Below, one piece after another: positions 28,101 to 37,188 of a stretch of DNA of 64,000 bases. Below the pieces are notes generated by a model that had not been told where the DNA came from, searched no databases, and saw only the letters and a list, made by a program, of their open reading frames with translations. Made by a program: the position numbers and the translations under genes. The stretch comes from Streptomyces sp. TN58 (GTDB taxonomy: Bacteria > Actinomycetota > Actinomycetes > Streptomycetales > Streptomycetaceae): NCBI RefSeq assembly GCF_001941845.1, contig NZ_CP018870.1, positions 5,432,001 through 5,496,000 of the forward strand, read 5' to 3'. Position 1 is the stretch's first letter, and each line of letters opens with the position of its first letter.

Positions 28101-29294
28101 GTGCAGCACCATCCCCTGGCAGGCCTGGCCGAGGACGCGTTCGGCGAGGTCGCGCGCGTCTTCGAGGAGAACTTCACGGCGGGCGAGGAGCTGGGCGCGG
28201 CCGTCGGCGTCTACCACCGCGGCCGCCCGGTGGTGGACCTCTGGGGTGGCTGGGCGGATCCCGGGCGTACCGATCCGTGGCGTGCGGACACGCTGGCGGT
28301 CCTCGCCTCGCCGACCAAGGCCCTGGTCACGGCGGCCTTCCTGCACCTGGCCGACCGGCAGCGGCTGGACCTGGACGAGCCGGTCGCCGCGCATTGGCCG
28401 GAGTTCGCCGCCAACGGCAAGGCGGCCATCACCCCCCGCATGATCCTCACCCAGCGCTCCGGGATCGTCTGCCTGGACCACGCGCCTCTCACCCCCTCCG
28501 CCCTGCGCGCCCACACTCCGGTGGCCGAGGCGCTGGCCGCGGCCCGCCCCGAGTGGGAGCCCGACACCGCGCACGGCTACCACGCCACCACCTACGGGCA
28601 CCTGCTGAGCGAACTCGTCCGCCGCCGCACCGGCCTGACCGCGGGCCGCTACTTCGCCCGCCACCTGGCGGGACCCCTCGGCCTCGACGCGTACATCGGG
28701 CTGCCCGCCGGCTCCGAAGCCCACCTCGCCACCATGCTGGAGTCCAAGGCGGAGGCCCTGATGGACGGCGCCGAACCGGGAACGGAGCTGGACATGCTGC
28801 GGGCCCTCGGCGACCCCGGATCGCTCACCCACCGGGCGATGATCGGCAGCATGCGGCTGTACGACGCCCTGGACCCGTCCGTCGAGGACCCCTCGTACGG
28901 AGGCCTGGCCGCGGCCGGCTCACTGTCCCGGTTGTTCGCCGCCCTGGTCGGCGAGGTCGACGGCATCCGCCTCATCAGCGCCGACCGCACCGCCGAACTG
29001 GCCCGCCCCCACTCACGCGGCACATGCGAGGTGGTGCTGCTGCCCAGCACCTGGGGCCTCGGCTTCATGCTTCCCGACAGCCCCGTCTTCCCGGCCTCCG
29101 CCGGACTCGGTCCGCGCGCCTTCGGCTTCGACGGCGCCAACGGCACCTTCGTCTTCGCCGACCCCGACCGCGAACTGGCCTTCGCGTACGTCCAGAACGC
29201 CGGCTCGCGCACCATCGGCCGCATGAACGACCGGGCCCACCGCCTCGTCGCCGCCGTGTACCGGTCGCTCGGGGGAACCGTGAGCGGGGCGTGA
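28101..29294 (+). CDS. Serine beta-lactamase-family hydrolase/acyltransferase, copy 1
   Basis: A 397-aa class C beta-lactamase/EstB-fold protein. The nucleophile motif SxxK is SPTK (Ser70, Lys73), and the Tyr motif is in GYHATTYGHL (Tyr160). There is no signal peptide, so a cytoplasmic role is likely. The family includes esterases, D-aminopeptidases and the acyltransferase LovD, so a tailoring acyl transfer or ester hydrolysis is more plausible than penicillin resistance. Residues 137-221 are encoded by DNA almost identical to copy 2 (41591-42757). The GTG start at 28101 shares the upstream sequence CGCGAAGGACGGA with copy 2. It is the first gene of the island. Confidence 0.85.
   Translation: MQHHPLAGLAEDAFGEVARVFEENFTAGEELGAAVGVYHRGRPVVDLWGGWADPGRTDPWRADTLAVLASPTKALVTAAFLHLADRQRLDLDEPVAAHWPEFAANGKAAITPRMILTQRSGIVCLDHAPLTPSALRAHTPVAEALAAARPEWEPDTAHGYHATTYGHLLSELVRRRTGLTAGRYFARHLAGPLGLDAYIGLPAGSEAHLATMLESKAEALMDGAEPGTELDMLRALGDPGSLTHRAMIGSMRLYDALDPSVEDPSYGGLAAAGSLSRLFAALVGEVDGIRLISADRTAELARPHSRGTCEVVLLPSTWGLGFMLPDSPVFPASAGLGPRAFGFDGANGTFVFADPDRELAFAYVQNAGSRTIGRMNDRAHRLVAAVYRSLGGTVSGA
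28509..28764 (+). repeat. 256-bp near-identical tract shared with 41999-42254
   Basis: This tract in beta-lactamase-family copy 1 matches copy 2 at a constant offset of 13490 bp, with a single mismatch (28718, A versus C). The flanking coding sequence is clearly diverged. The sharp edges indicate gene conversion. Confidence 0.9.
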
Positions 29295-29319
29295 CCCGAG
29301 GCGGCGCGAGGCCCGCGCT

Positions 29320-29359
29320 CTAGCGGTTTTCCAGGGCCCGTGAAGGGCGCTTTGAGCGG
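29320..29359 (+). promoter_or_regulatory. SARP operator: four heptads at 11-bp period, ketoreductase promoter
   Basis: Heptads at 29320 (CTAGCGG), 29331 (CCAGGGC), 29342 (GAAGGGC) and 29353 (TGAGCGG) share AG(C/G)G at positions 3-6. They end 47 bp before the ketoreductase start. Confidence 0.6.
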
Positions 29360-29406
29360 CCGCTGCGAGCGTGACGGCTCCCAGCCGACCCCTTCGCGGA
29401 GGAAAC

Positions 29407-30216
29407 ATGGCCAACGCCGGCGCCAACGCCCCTGCCCACACCGACGCACGCACCGCCCTCGTCACCGGAGCCACCAGCGGAATCGGCCTGGAGATCGCCA
29501 CCCGGCTGGCCCGCGCCGGCCACCGCGTCTTCCTGGGCGCCCGCACCGCCGACCGGGTGGAGCGGACCGTCGCCGCACTGCGCTCCGAAGGGCTGGACGT
29601 GGACGGCCGGAGCCTGGACGTGACCTCCCGCGAGGACATCACCGCCTTCGTCCGGGCCGCGACCGAGCGCTTCGGCCCGGTGGGCATCCTCGTCAACAAC
29701 GCCGGCCGCTCCGGCGGCGGCGTGACCCGCGAGGTCCCCGACGAGCTCTGGCTCGACGTCATCAACACCAACCTCAACAGCGTGTTCCTGATGACGAAGG
29801 ACGTCCTCAACCACGGCGGCATGCTGGAGCAGGGCTGGGGACGGATCATCAACATCGCCTCCACCGGCGGCAAGCAGGGCGTCCTGCACGGTGCCCCCTA
29901 CTCGGCGTCCAAGCACGGAGTCGTCGGCTTCTCCAAGTCCCTCGGCCTGGAGCTGGCCCGGACCGGGGTCACGGTCAACGCCGTCTGCCCCGGCTTCGTC
30001 GAGACCCCGATGGCCGCCCGGGTCCGTGAGACGTACGCCGGCCTGTGGGACGTCACCGTCGACGAGGCCCACGCCCGCGTCAGCGCCCGCGTGCCGGTCG
30101 GCCGGTACGTGCTGCCCGAGGAGGTGGGCGCGATGGTCGACTACCTCGTCGGCCCGGGCGCCGCCTCCGTCACCGCGCAGGCCCTCAACGTCTGCGGCGG
30201 CCTGGGCAACTACTGA
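29407..30216 (+). CDS. Polyketide C9 ketoreductase (ActIII-like SDR)
   Basis: A 269-aa short-chain dehydrogenase closely matching type II PKS ketoreductases. The NADP loop is VTGATSGIG (residues 19-27), and the catalytic residues are Asn122, Ser152 (IAST), Tyr165 and Lys169 (YSASK), with the NAGRSGGG signature of ActIII orthologs. It reduces the C9 carbonyl of the nascent poly-beta-ketone on ACP, which sets the C7-C12 first-ring folding. It needs the minimal PKS encoded at 32063-34828. ATG 29407 follows GCGGAGGAAAC. It is followed 72 bp later by the O-methyltransferase gene. It is probably activated by the SARP through the array at 29320. Confidence 0.95.
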   Translation: MANAGANAPAHTDARTALVTGATSGIGLEIATRLARAGHRVFLGARTADRVERTVAALRSEGLDVDGRSLDVTSREDITAFVRAATERFGPVGILVNNAGRSGGGVTREVPDELWLDVINTNLNSVFLMTKDVLNHGGMLEQGWGRIINIASTGGKQGVLHGAPYSASKHGVVGFSKSLGLELARTGVTVNAVCPGFVETPMAARVRETYAGLWDVTVDEAHARVSARVPVGRYVLPEEVGAMVDYLVGPGAASVTAQALNVCGGLGNY

Positions 30217-30288
30217 CCGGCCGCCCACCCCCTCCACACTTCCCGCGCGCACGCGCCGTCATCACGACCGAAAGGACACGCACCGCTC

Positions 30289-31041
30289 ATGGAGAACACG
30301 GCCGAGCTGTACCTGGACCTGCTGGAAAAGGTGGTCACCAACCTCGTCTACGAGGATGCCCCGATCCCCAACGAGTGGTTCCCCGAGCAGGAGTTCCGCC
30401 CGGAGAACCGGGAGACCGGCACCGACTGGCCGAGCGTCGCGCACACCATGGTGGGCCTCAAGCGGATCCGCAACATCCGCACCCTCCTCGACCAGGTCGT
30501 CGCCGACGGCGTACCCGGGGACTTCATCGAGACCGGCGTCTGGCGCGGCGGCGTCTGCATCTTCGCCCGCGGCTACCTCAAGGCCCACGGGATCACCGAC
30601 CGGACCGTCTGGCTCGCCGACTCCTTCGAGGGCATCCCGGACACCGGCGAGGACGGCCACCCCATGGACCGGGAGATGGCCCTGCACCGCTGCAACGGCG
30701 TGCTCGGGGTCACCGCCGACACCGTGCGGGAGAACTTCGGCCGCTACGGACTCCTCGACGACCAGGTCCGCTTCCTTCCGGGCTGGTTCAAGGACACGCT
30801 GCCGACAGCCCCCGTGGAGCGCCTCGCGGTGCTGCGCCTCGACGGCGACCTGTACGAGTCCACGCTGGACGCGCTCGACAACCTCTACCCGAAGCTCTCC
30901 ACCGGCGGCTTCGTCGTGATCGACGACTACTTCATCCCGGCCTGCCGCAAGGCCGTGGACGAGTTCCGCGAGAGGCACGGCATCACGGACGAGATCGAGG
31001 CCATCGACGAGTACAGCGTCTTCTGGCGCCGCTCCGCCTGA
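30289..31041 (+). CDS. TylF/MycF-type O-methyltransferase
   Basis: A 250-aa SAM- and Mg-dependent methyltransferase of the TylF family. The SAM site is FIETGVWRGGVCIFARG, with LADSFEGIP as the adjacent acidic loop. The metal/catalytic aspartates lie in LRLDGDLYEST and VVIDDYF. Known members methylate hydroxyls of deoxysugars (macrocin, mycinose, elloramycin rhamnose) or of coumarins. Here it probably O-methylates the sugar or a phenol of the polyketide. That choice is an inference. The start follows CGAAAGGAC at 14-22 bp. It ends 26 bp before a perfect 16-bp hairpin. Confidence 0.9.
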   Translation: MENTAELYLDLLEKVVTNLVYEDAPIPNEWFPEQEFRPENRETGTDWPSVAHTMVGLKRIRNIRTLLDQVVADGVPGDFIETGVWRGGVCIFARGYLKAHGITDRTVWLADSFEGIPDTGEDGHPMDREMALHRCNGVLGVTADTVRENFGRYGLLDDQVRFLPGWFKDTLPTAPVERLAVLRLDGDLYESTLDALDNLYPKLSTGGFVVIDDYFIPACRKAVDEFRERHGITDEIEAIDEYSVFWRRSA

Positions 31042-31067
31042 TCGGGCCCACGTCCTACGCACACGCC

Positions 31068-31105
31068 ATCGGCCTCCAGGATCTCCCAGGATCCTGGAGG
31101 CCGAT
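31068..31105. terminator. Perfect 16-bp hairpin, bidirectional terminator
   Basis: The arms 31068-31083 (ATCGGCCTCCAGGATC) and 31090-31105 pair perfectly around TCCCAG. It separates the convergent ketoreductase/O-methyltransferase and minimal PKS operons. Confidence 0.9.
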
Positions 31106-31132
31106 CGCGTGGTCAGGCGGTGCCCGCGACGG

Positions 31133-32059
31133 TCAGGCGGCGGCGGTGCGGGCCGCCAGCTCCAGCGTCGTACGGCTGTTCCTGCCGAGCACCTCGCGCA
31201 GGTGCCGGCGTGCGTCGGCCACCGTGGCCCCCGCACCGAGGACCGCCTCCACGGCGCCGGGGTCGATCACCACCGTGTGCTCGGCCGTGACCCGGGCGCC
31301 CGCCCCGGAGTCGGTGAACTCCCAGACACCGCTGTGCCCGAGCAGCAGCCGCGGCGGCACCAGCTGCTTGTAGGCGATCCGCTCCCCGGGGCGGCAGACG
31401 CGCACCGACCGGGTGGTGTGCGCCGCCCCGTCGGCGGTGACGGTGTCCATCTCCATCTCCTGCACCCCGGCGGCGTCCTCCGTCAGCTCCACCCGGCCCA
31501 CATGGGGCAGCCGCTCGGGCCACAGGTCCGCGCGGTGCACGAACGCGTAGGCCTCCTGCGCGGTGCAGTCCAGGGTGACGGTGTCGGAGAAGGAGAACAC
31601 CAGGTCGCCGGCGTCCGCGCCGAGTTCGGCGATGCGGGCCAGAGCCGCCAGTTCCAGCGGGCTGTTGCGGTCCAGCGCGGCGTTGATCCACTCCACGGTG
31701 TCCGGGTCGTCGCCGACCGCCGTGAAGTCGTGCAGCAGCACGATGTCCGTGCCGCCGTCCTCACGCACCTCGAAGATCCACTCACCGCCCATCGAGGCGA
31801 TCGGCGCGGCGCTCTCCTCCTGATCGAACCGGATCCGCAGGTTCAGCGGGTCCAGGGTGCGGCGCGACACCCAGGTCTTGATCTCGCCCCCCACGGTGGC
31901 CCACAGCCGGAACCGCTCGAAGAGCTCGCCGCGCTCCAGGTAGTGCGCGGCGACGCTCGGCGCGAACACGGCCGGCCACCGGCCGACGTCGGCCGCGAGG
32001 TCGTACAGCGCCTGCGGCGGGGCGGTGGAGGTCAGGGTGTGCCGGGTGTGCCGACGCAT
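31133..32059 (-). CDS. Didomain aromatase/cyclase (ActVII-like, SRPBCC fold)
   Basis: A 308-aa protein with two START/SRPBCC-type halves (residues about 1-150 and 155-305), as in ActVII and other first-ring enzymes of reduced polyketides. The first half contains GGEIKTWVSRR and the second TRSVRVCRPGERIAYKQL. It dehydrates and aromatises the C7-C12 ring after C9 ketoreduction. Its presence with the ActIII-like reductase agrees with a reduced aromatic polyketide. It starts 3 bp after the ACP stop and is the last gene of the KS-CLF-ACP-ARO operon, which reads leftward from 34828. Confidence 0.92.
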   Translation of the reverse strand: MRRHTRHTLTSTAPPQALYDLAADVGRWPAVFAPSVAAHYLERGELFERFRLWATVGGEIKTWVSRRTLDPLNLRIRFDQEESAAPIASMGGEWIFEVREDGGTDIVLLHDFTAVGDDPDTVEWINAALDRNSPLELAALARIAELGADAGDLVFSFSDTVTLDCTAQEAYAFVHRADLWPERLPHVGRVELTEDAAGVQEMEMDTVTADGAAHTTRSVRVCRPGERIAYKQLVPPRLLLGHSGVWEFTDSGAGARVTAEHTVVIDPGAVEAVLGAGATVADARRHLREVLGRNSRTTLELAARTAAA

Positions 32060-32062
32060 GCC

Positions 32063-32320
32063 TCAGCCCGCCGCGGGGAGGGTGCCGTTGACGGAGTCCA
32101 GCAGCTCACGCGGGGTGGCGACCTTGTCCGGGACCTCCACCCCGTACTCGCGCTGGATGACGGCCGAGGTCTCCAGCAGCGCCAGCGAGTCGTAGCCCAG
32201 CTCCGTGAAGGCCGTGTCGAGGATGTCCCCGTCGAGCTGGCCGCCCTCGCTGCCGGCGGACTCCGACAGGATCCGGCGCAGGTCGTCCAGGGTCATCGTG
32301 GTGGTGGTCGGGTCGCTCAT
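32063..32320 (-). CDS. Type II PKS acyl carrier protein
   Basis: An 85-aa carrier protein with the phosphopantetheine Ser45 in LGYDSLALLE, as in actinorhodin-type ACPs. It holds the growing polyketide on a thioester and shuttles it between KS-CLF, ketoreductase and cyclases. The N-terminus is Thr-rich (DPTTTTMT). The start follows a GGAGATGGAACG-like site. It sits 34 bp after the CLF stop and is translated with the minimal PKS. The phosphopantetheinyl transferase that activates it is not in the window. Confidence 0.95.
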   Translation of the reverse strand: MSDPTTTTMTLDDLRRILSESAGSEGGQLDGDILDTAFTELGYDSLALLETSAVIQREYGVEVPDKVATPRELLDSVNGTLPAAG

Positions 32321-32354
32321 CGTTCCATCTCCTTGATCGTCACAGCTCGTTGCA

Positions 32355-33566
32355 TCAGTGGTCGTACGTCCGGACGACAGCGGCCGAGTTGAAGCCGCCC
32401 GTGCCCCGGGCGAGGACGAGGGCCGTCGCCAGCCGCGCCTCCCGGGGGGCCTTGCGGACCACGTCGACGCCGTACTCCTCCGGCACGTCGTCGGTGTTCG
32501 CGGTCGGCGGGATCACGCCGTCGCGCAGCGACAGCAGCGCCGCCACCACGTCCAGCGGACCGCCCGCCGAGTGCAGCCGCCCGGTCAGCGCCTTGGGCGC
32601 CGTCACCGGGACGCCGTGGGCGCCGAACACCTCGCGCAGGGCCTCCGCCTCGCCCCGGTCCAGGGCGGGCAGGCCCGCCGAGTCCGCGAAGACGACGTCC
32701 ACTTCGGCCGGGGCGGTGCCGGCCTCGGCCAGCGCGAGTTCGACGGCGCGGCGCAAAGCCGGCGGCCGCGGCGATCCGGGCGGCGGGTCGAACGTGGAGG
32801 CCTGCCCCGCGAGTTCGCCGTACACCCGGGACACACCGCGCCCGCGGGCCGCGTCCGCGTCCTCCAGGACCAGGATCGCGGCGCCCTCCCCGGGCACGTG
32901 GCCGCTCGCCGTCCGGTCGAAGGGCCGGTACTCGCCGGAGGCGGCCACCCGGCCACCCGACCACTGCGCGGCCCAGCCCCACGGGTCCAGCGCCGAGTCC
33001 GCGCCGCCGGTGACGACGAGCTTCGCCTCACCGCGGCGAAGGGACCGCCGGGCGTGACCGAGGGCGTCCAGCCCGCCGGCCTGCTCGGCGACGAGCGCCT
33101 TGCCCGGGCCGCGCAGCTGGTGGCGGATGGAGATCTGGCCGGTGTTGACGGCGTAGAACCAGGCGAAGGACTCGTACACGCTGACGAACTGCGGCCCCTT
33201 GGACCACAGCTTCGCGAACTCACGGTGGGTGAACTCGAAGCCGCCGAACGCGTTGGCGGTGATCACGCCCATGTCGTAGTCGGCGAGCGCGCCCGGGTCC
33301 ACGCCACCGTCGGCCAGGGCCCGCTCGGCGGCGGTCAGCGCGAACCGGGTGGACCGGTCGGTCTGCGGCAGCAGCCGGTTCGGCAGGTGCGCCGACGGGT
33401 CGAAGTCCCGTACCTCGCCCGCCTGCCGGGCCGGATAGCCGGAGGCGTCGAACGCGGTGATGTCGGCGATGCCGCTGCGGCCCTCCAGGGTCGCGGACCA
33501 GAACTCCTCCGTGTCCGCTCCGTTGGGGGCGACCACGCCCAGCCCCGTGAACACCGTGGTCGTCAT
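32355..33566 (-). CDS. Chain length factor (KS-beta), octaketide-type gate
   Basis: A 403-aa partner of the ketosynthase. The active-site Cys is replaced by Gln162 ([12 protein letters not shown]), the hallmark of CLFs. The gating helix reads [10 protein letters not shown], placing Phe110, Thr113 and Phe117 in the 109/112/116 pattern described for the actinorhodin CLF. That pattern predicts a C16 octaketide. The alignment is by eye, one residue off the published numbering. The start overlaps the KS stop (ATGA), so the two subunits are translationally coupled. It ends 34 bp before the ACP gene. Confidence 0.95.
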   Translation of the reverse strand: MTTTVFTGLGVVAPNGADTEEFWSATLEGRSGIADITAFDASGYPARQAGEVRDFDPSAHLPNRLLPQTDRSTRFALTAAERALADGGVDPGALADYDMGVITANAFGGFEFTHREFAKLWSKGPQFVSVYESFAWFYAVNTGQISIRHQLRGPGKALVAEQAGGLDALGHARRSLRRGEAKLVVTGGADSALDPWGWAAQWSGGRVAASGEYRPFDRTASGHVPGEGAAILVLEDADAARGRGVSRVYGELAGQASTFDPPPGSPRPPALRRAVELALAEAGTAPAEVDVVFADSAGLPALDRGEAEALREVFGAHGVPVTAPKALTGRLHSAGGPLDVVAALLSLRDGVIPPTANTDDVPEEYGVDVVRKAPREARLATALVLARGTGGFNSAAVVRTYDH

Positions 33567-34828
33567 GACACTCCTTCCGGCCGCCGCAGCAGCATCGCGC
33601 TCTGGAAACCGCCGAACCCGCTGCCCACGGTCAGCACGGTGTCCACGCGCTGCTCGCGGGCGGTCAGCGGCACGTAGTCGAGGTCGCACTCGGGGTCGGA
33701 CCGGTACAGGTTGGCGGTGGGCGGCACCACGTTGTGCTGCATGGCGAGCGCGCACGCCGCGATCTCCACGGAGCCGATCGCCCCCAGGGAGTGGCCCACC
33801 ATGGACTTGATCGAGCTGATCGGGGTGCGGTAGGCGTGGTCGCCCAGCGCGCGCTTGAACGCGGCCGTCTCGTGCCGGTCGTTCTGCACGGTCCCCGAAC
33901 CGTGGGCGTTGACGTAGTCGATCGCGTCGGGGTTCAGCCGCGACTGGTCCAAAGCGACCCTGATGGCCTCGGCCATCTCCCGGCCGTCCGTCTTCAGACC
34001 GGTCATGTGGTAGGCGTTGAGCCGCGTGGCATACCCGCTGACCTCGGCGTAGATCGTCGCGCCGCGCGCCCGCGCCCGCTCCAGCCCCTCCAGTACGAAC
34101 ACGGCCGCGCCCTCGGCCAGGACGAAGCCGTTGCGGGAGGCGTCGAAGGGGCGGGAGGCGTGCGCGGGGTCGTCGTTGCGGTTGGTGGTGGCCTTGATCG
34201 CGTCGAAGCTGGCCACCACGACCGGGGTGACCGGGGTGTCGGCCGCTCCGGCCAGCATCACGTCGGCGCTGCCGTCCGCGATCAGCTGGACGGCGTTGCC
34301 GACGGCGTCCAGCCCGGAGGTGCAGCCGTTGGACACCAGGGCCACCGGGCCCTCAGCGCCCACCGTCCAGGCGACCTCGGCGGGCATCTTCCCGGGGGTC
34401 AGGTAGTCGTACATGTGCGGTGACAGGTAGCCGGGATCGACCTCCCACTGCCGTCCGGCGTCGGACAGCACCAGGTACTCGCGCTCCAGGCTGGTCGCGG
34501 CGGCGACGGCGCTGCCCAGGCTCACGCCGACCCGGGACGGGTCGAGCGCTCCGAAGTCGAGGCGGCTGTCCGACACCGCGTCACGGGCGCAGACCACGGC
34601 GAGCTGCGTCGCCCGGTCCATTCTGCGGACCTCCCGCGGGGTGAGCCCTTCGGCCCCCGCGTCGAAGTCGCACTCGCCCGCGAGCTGGGAGCGGAAGGGG
34701 GTGGGGTCGAAGAAGCTGATCCGGCGGGTCGCGGTACGACCCGCGGCCAGCAGGGACCAGAACTCCTCCGTGCCGCTTCCTCCCGGTGCGCGCACCCCCA
34801 TACCGGTTATCACGACACGACGGGACAT
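33563..34828 (-). CDS. Type II PKS ketosynthase (KS-alpha)
   Basis: A 421-aa beta-ketoacyl synthase. Active-site Cys169 is in [13 protein letters not shown], with His309 (NAHGSG), Lys341 and His346 ([12 protein letters not shown]) completing the set. It condenses malonyl-ACP units with the CLF as a heterodimer. It is the first gene of the leftward operon KS-CLF-ACP-ARO. The divergent promoter region to the right carries three SARP heptads at 34914-34942. All catalytic residues are intact and the length is typical. Confidence 0.97.
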   Translation of the reverse strand: MSRRVVITGMGVRAPGGSGTEEFWSLLAAGRTATRRISFFDPTPFRSQLAGECDFDAGAEGLTPREVRRMDRATQLAVVCARDAVSDSRLDFGALDPSRVGVSLGSAVAAATSLEREYLVLSDAGRQWEVDPGYLSPHMYDYLTPGKMPAEVAWTVGAEGPVALVSNGCTSGLDAVGNAVQLIADGSADVMLAGAADTPVTPVVVASFDAIKATTNRNDDPAHASRPFDASRNGFVLAEGAAVFVLEGLERARARGATIYAEVSGYATRLNAYHMTGLKTDGREMAEAIRVALDQSRLNPDAIDYVNAHGSGTVQNDRHETAAFKRALGDHAYRTPISSIKSMVGHSLGAIGSVEIAACALAMQHNVVPPTANLYRSDPECDLDYVPLTAREQRVDTVLTVGSGFGGFQSAMLLRRPEGVS

Positions 34829-34913
34829 CGAATCGGTTTCCTTCTCGAAGAGGTACTCGGTGGGACCGGGAGAAACCCGGCCGGATCTCTTGGTAGGCGC
34901 AGGCGGTCAACCT

Positions 34914-34942
34914 CGGCTCAAGGGGCGCTAGATGTGCGCTCA
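34914..34942 (-). promoter_or_regulatory. SARP operator: three heptads at 11-bp period, minimal PKS promoter
   Basis: CGGCTCA (34914), GCGCTAG (34925) and GCGCTCA (34936) lie exactly 11 bp apart. On the minus strand they read TGAGCGC, CTAGCGC and TGAGCCG, close to the TCGAGCG-type heptad bound by ActII-ORF4-like SARPs. They lie between the divergent KS and glycosyltransferase genes. Confidence 0.65.
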
Positions 34943-34994
34943 GGACGGACGGGGGTCCAGCGGTTCTCTAGTGCCGCGGGGCAGCGTCCGTGCG

Positions 34995-36131
34995 ATGAAG
35001 ATCCTCTTTATCACCGGGGGGAGTCCGGCGACCGTCTTCGCCCTCGCCCCGCTCGCCTCGGCGGCCCGTCTCGCCGGCCATGACGTCCTCGTCGCGTCCC
35101 CGCAGGACATGGCCCCCTACGTCACGGGCACGGGGCTGCCGGTCCTGCCCGTCACCGACGGGACCATGCGCCGGTTCATGTTCGAGGACCGCGCCGGGCG
35201 CGAACTGTCCATCCCCGACGACCCGCAGGAGCGGATCCGCTTCAACGGGGAGGGGTTCGGACGCCTGGCCGCCGCCTCGCTGCCCCGGCTGCGTGCCCTG
35301 GCCGCCGACTGGAGCCCGGACCTCGTGGTCGGCGGGTCGCTGTGCTACGCGGCGGCCCTGCTCGCCCACGAGCTCCGCGTTCCGTGGGTACGGCACACCT
35401 GGGACCTCGGCGAGCCGCCCGGGATGGACGCCGGGGCGGCCGCCGAGCTGTCCGCCGAACTCGGCGGGGCCGGCCTGGAGGGGCTGCCCGTGCCAAAACT
35501 CTGGGTGGACATCTGCCCGCCGTCGCTGCGCGCCGCGGACCTGGCCCCGGGCCCGCGGCAGTCGATGCGGTTCGTCCCCGCCAACCTGCGCCGGCCGCTG
35601 GAACCGTGGATGCTGCGCAGGCCGGACCGGGCCAGGGTGTGCGTCACCGCCGGGAGCCGGGTCTCCGGGCCGGACGGGGTGGCCGAACTGGTCGACCTCG
35701 CCCGGACGGTGGAGGGACTCGACGGGGAGCTGGTGGTGGCCGCCCCGCAGGACGTGGCCGACGCGCTCACCGAAGCGGTGCCCGGAGTCCGGGCGGGCTG
35801 GTTCGCGCTGGACACCCTGCTGGCCACGTGCGACCTGATCGTCCACCACGGCGGCGGACAGACCGCCATGACCGCCCTGCATGCCGGCGTGCCCCAGCTG
35901 CTGGTCCCCACGATCCCGAAGATGCTGGAGCCGTGCCGCCGCATCGAGGCCCGCGGCGCCGCCGTGGTGCTCGCCGACGGTGAGCAGTCCGGTGCCCGGA
36001 TCGCCCGCGCGGCGGGCACCCTGCTGGCGGGCCCCGGCCCCCGGGAGCGGGCAGCGGAGATCGGGCGGGAGATCGCCGCGCAGCCGGCCCCGGCACAGGT
36101 GGTCTCGGTACTGGAATCGCTGCGGGCGTGA
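34995..36131 (+). CDS. Glycosyltransferase 1 (GT-B, natural-product type)
   Basis: A 378-aa GT1-family glycosyltransferase. The N-terminal acceptor domain starts MKILFITGGSPATVFALAPL. The C-terminal donor site has DLIVHHGGGQTAMTALHAGVPQLLVP near residues 277-302, which binds the NDP-sugar phosphates. It should attach the aminodeoxyhexose made by the adjacent operon to the aromatic aglycone, as an O- or C-glycoside. Several relatives need a P450-like activator (DesVIII type), and none is present here. I chose ATG 34995 because the 21-residue longer version from 34932 lacks fold residues. It is divergent from KS. Confidence 0.9.
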   Translation: MKILFITGGSPATVFALAPLASAARLAGHDVLVASPQDMAPYVTGTGLPVLPVTDGTMRRFMFEDRAGRELSIPDDPQERIRFNGEGFGRLAAASLPRLRALAADWSPDLVVGGSLCYAAALLAHELRVPWVRHTWDLGEPPGMDAGAAAELSAELGGAGLEGLPVPKLWVDICPPSLRAADLAPGPRQSMRFVPANLRRPLEPWMLRRPDRARVCVTAGSRVSGPDGVAELVDLARTVEGLDGELVVAAPQDVADALTEAVPGVRAGWFALDTLLATCDLIVHHGGGQTAMTALHAGVPQLLVPTIPKMLEPCRRIEARGAAVVLADGEQSGARIARAAGTLLAGPGPRERAAEIGREIAAQPAPAQVVSVLESLRA

Positions 36132-36143
36132 CCCGCACGTACG

Positions 36144-36175
36144 CGACGGCCCCGCCCGGCCGGGCGGGGCCGTCG
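36144..36175. terminator. 32-bp perfect palindrome, bidirectional terminator
   Basis: The arms 36144-36159 and 36160-36175 (CGACGGCCCCGCCCGG and complement) form a perfect dyad between the convergent glycosyltransferase and sugar operons. Confidence 0.85.
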
Positions 36176-36180
36176 TCGGC

Positions 36181-37188
36181 TCAGGTCCGGTGCCCGGCCC
36201 GCGCCTCGCGGGCCACGGCGCTCACCGTACGGTCCAGGGCCTCGTCCAGGGCGGTACCCGCCCGCCACCCCGTGGCGGCCGTGAAGGCCGAAGGGTCGAC
36301 CTCCAGACTGCGGAAGTCGGTCGGGTCCGCGTGCGCGGGCGGCTCCACCGACACCACCGGTACCGGCTCGGCTCCCGTGTGGCGTGCCACGGCGCACGCC
36401 ACCGCGCCGAACACCTCGCCCAGCGGCAGCGCCCGGCCCGTACCGACCAGGAAGTGGCGGCCGGACAGCGCCTCGGCGTGCCCCAGCGCCGCCGTGAACG
36501 CCCGGGCGGCGTCCTCCACGTACAGCAGGTCGCGGCGGACCGTGCCGTCGTGCCACATCGTCAGCGGCTCCCCGGCCAGCGCCCGCCGGATCATGGTGGA
36601 CACCACCCCGCGGTCGTCGGCCGTCGGGCAGCCGGGCCCGTACACGGGCGGCAGCCTGAGGCTGACGGCCCGCGCCAGGCCCTGCGCCGCGGCCTGCTTC
36701 AGCAGGGACTCGGCGGCGTGCTTCTGCCGGTCGTAGACCCCTTCCGGGCGGTCCGGCTCCGATCCGTCGATTCGCTCGGCCGCCACCCGCCCCACCTGGG
36801 TGTTGCTGCCCGGGAACACGACGGCGGGCGGGCCCGTACGGTCGGAGGGCCGCTCGGCGAGCACCGCCACCAGGTCCCGGACCAGGCCCACGTTGACCCG
36901 CTCCGCCTCCTCGTCGTCCTCGGACAGCCGCCAGCCCGACGCGCCACGGATGCGCGCGGCGAAGGGCAGCACGGCGTCGGCGCCCGCCACCGCCCGGGCC
37001 AGGACGTCCCGCGAGGTGAGATCGCCCGTGAGCACCTCCACCCGCCCGGCGATCCCCTCCGGGAGCGGGACCGGCCGCCGGGAGACCGCGCGCACCCGGA
37101 CGGTACGGTCGGCGGCCAGCGCCCGGACGACGGCCGAGCCGAGGAAGCCCGACGCCCCGAGCACCACCACCCGCGCCGGCGCGCTCAC
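36181..37188 (-). CDS. NDP-hexose 4-ketoreductase (extended SDR)
   Basis: A 335-aa NAD(P)-dependent epimerase/reductase. The glycine motif is LGASGFLG (residues 10-17), and the catalytic YxxxK is in GVYDRQKHAAE. It resembles EryBIV/DnmV-type enzymes that reduce the C4 keto group last in deoxysugar assembly and so set the C4 configuration. GTG 37188 overlaps the epimerase stop (GTGA). It is the last gene of the leftward operon 2,3-dehydratase, aminotransferase, N-methyltransferase, epimerase, ketoreductase. The direction of reduction cannot be read from the sequence. Confidence 0.85.
   Translation of the reverse strand: MSAPARVVVLGASGFLGSAVVRALAADRTVRVRAVSRRPVPLPEGIAGRVEVLTGDLTSRDVLARAVAGADAVLPFAARIRGASGWRLSEDDEEAERVNVGLVRDLVAVLAERPSDRTGPPAVVFPGSNTQVGRVAAERIDGSEPDRPEGVYDRQKHAAESLLKQAAAQGLARAVSLRLPPVYGPGCPTADDRGVVSTMIRRALAGEPLTMWHDGTVRRDLLYVEDAARAFTAALGHAEALSGRHFLVGTGRALPLGEVFGAVACAVARHTGAEPVPVVSVEPPAHADPTDFRSLEVDPSAFTAATGWRAGTALDEALDRTVSAVAREARAGHRT

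Noticed and set aside
28101..29294. Beta-lactamase-family genes as penicillin resistance
   Set aside because: Both lack a signal peptide and sit in a polyketide cluster. The fold also covers esterases and acyltransferases, so resistance is not the best reading.
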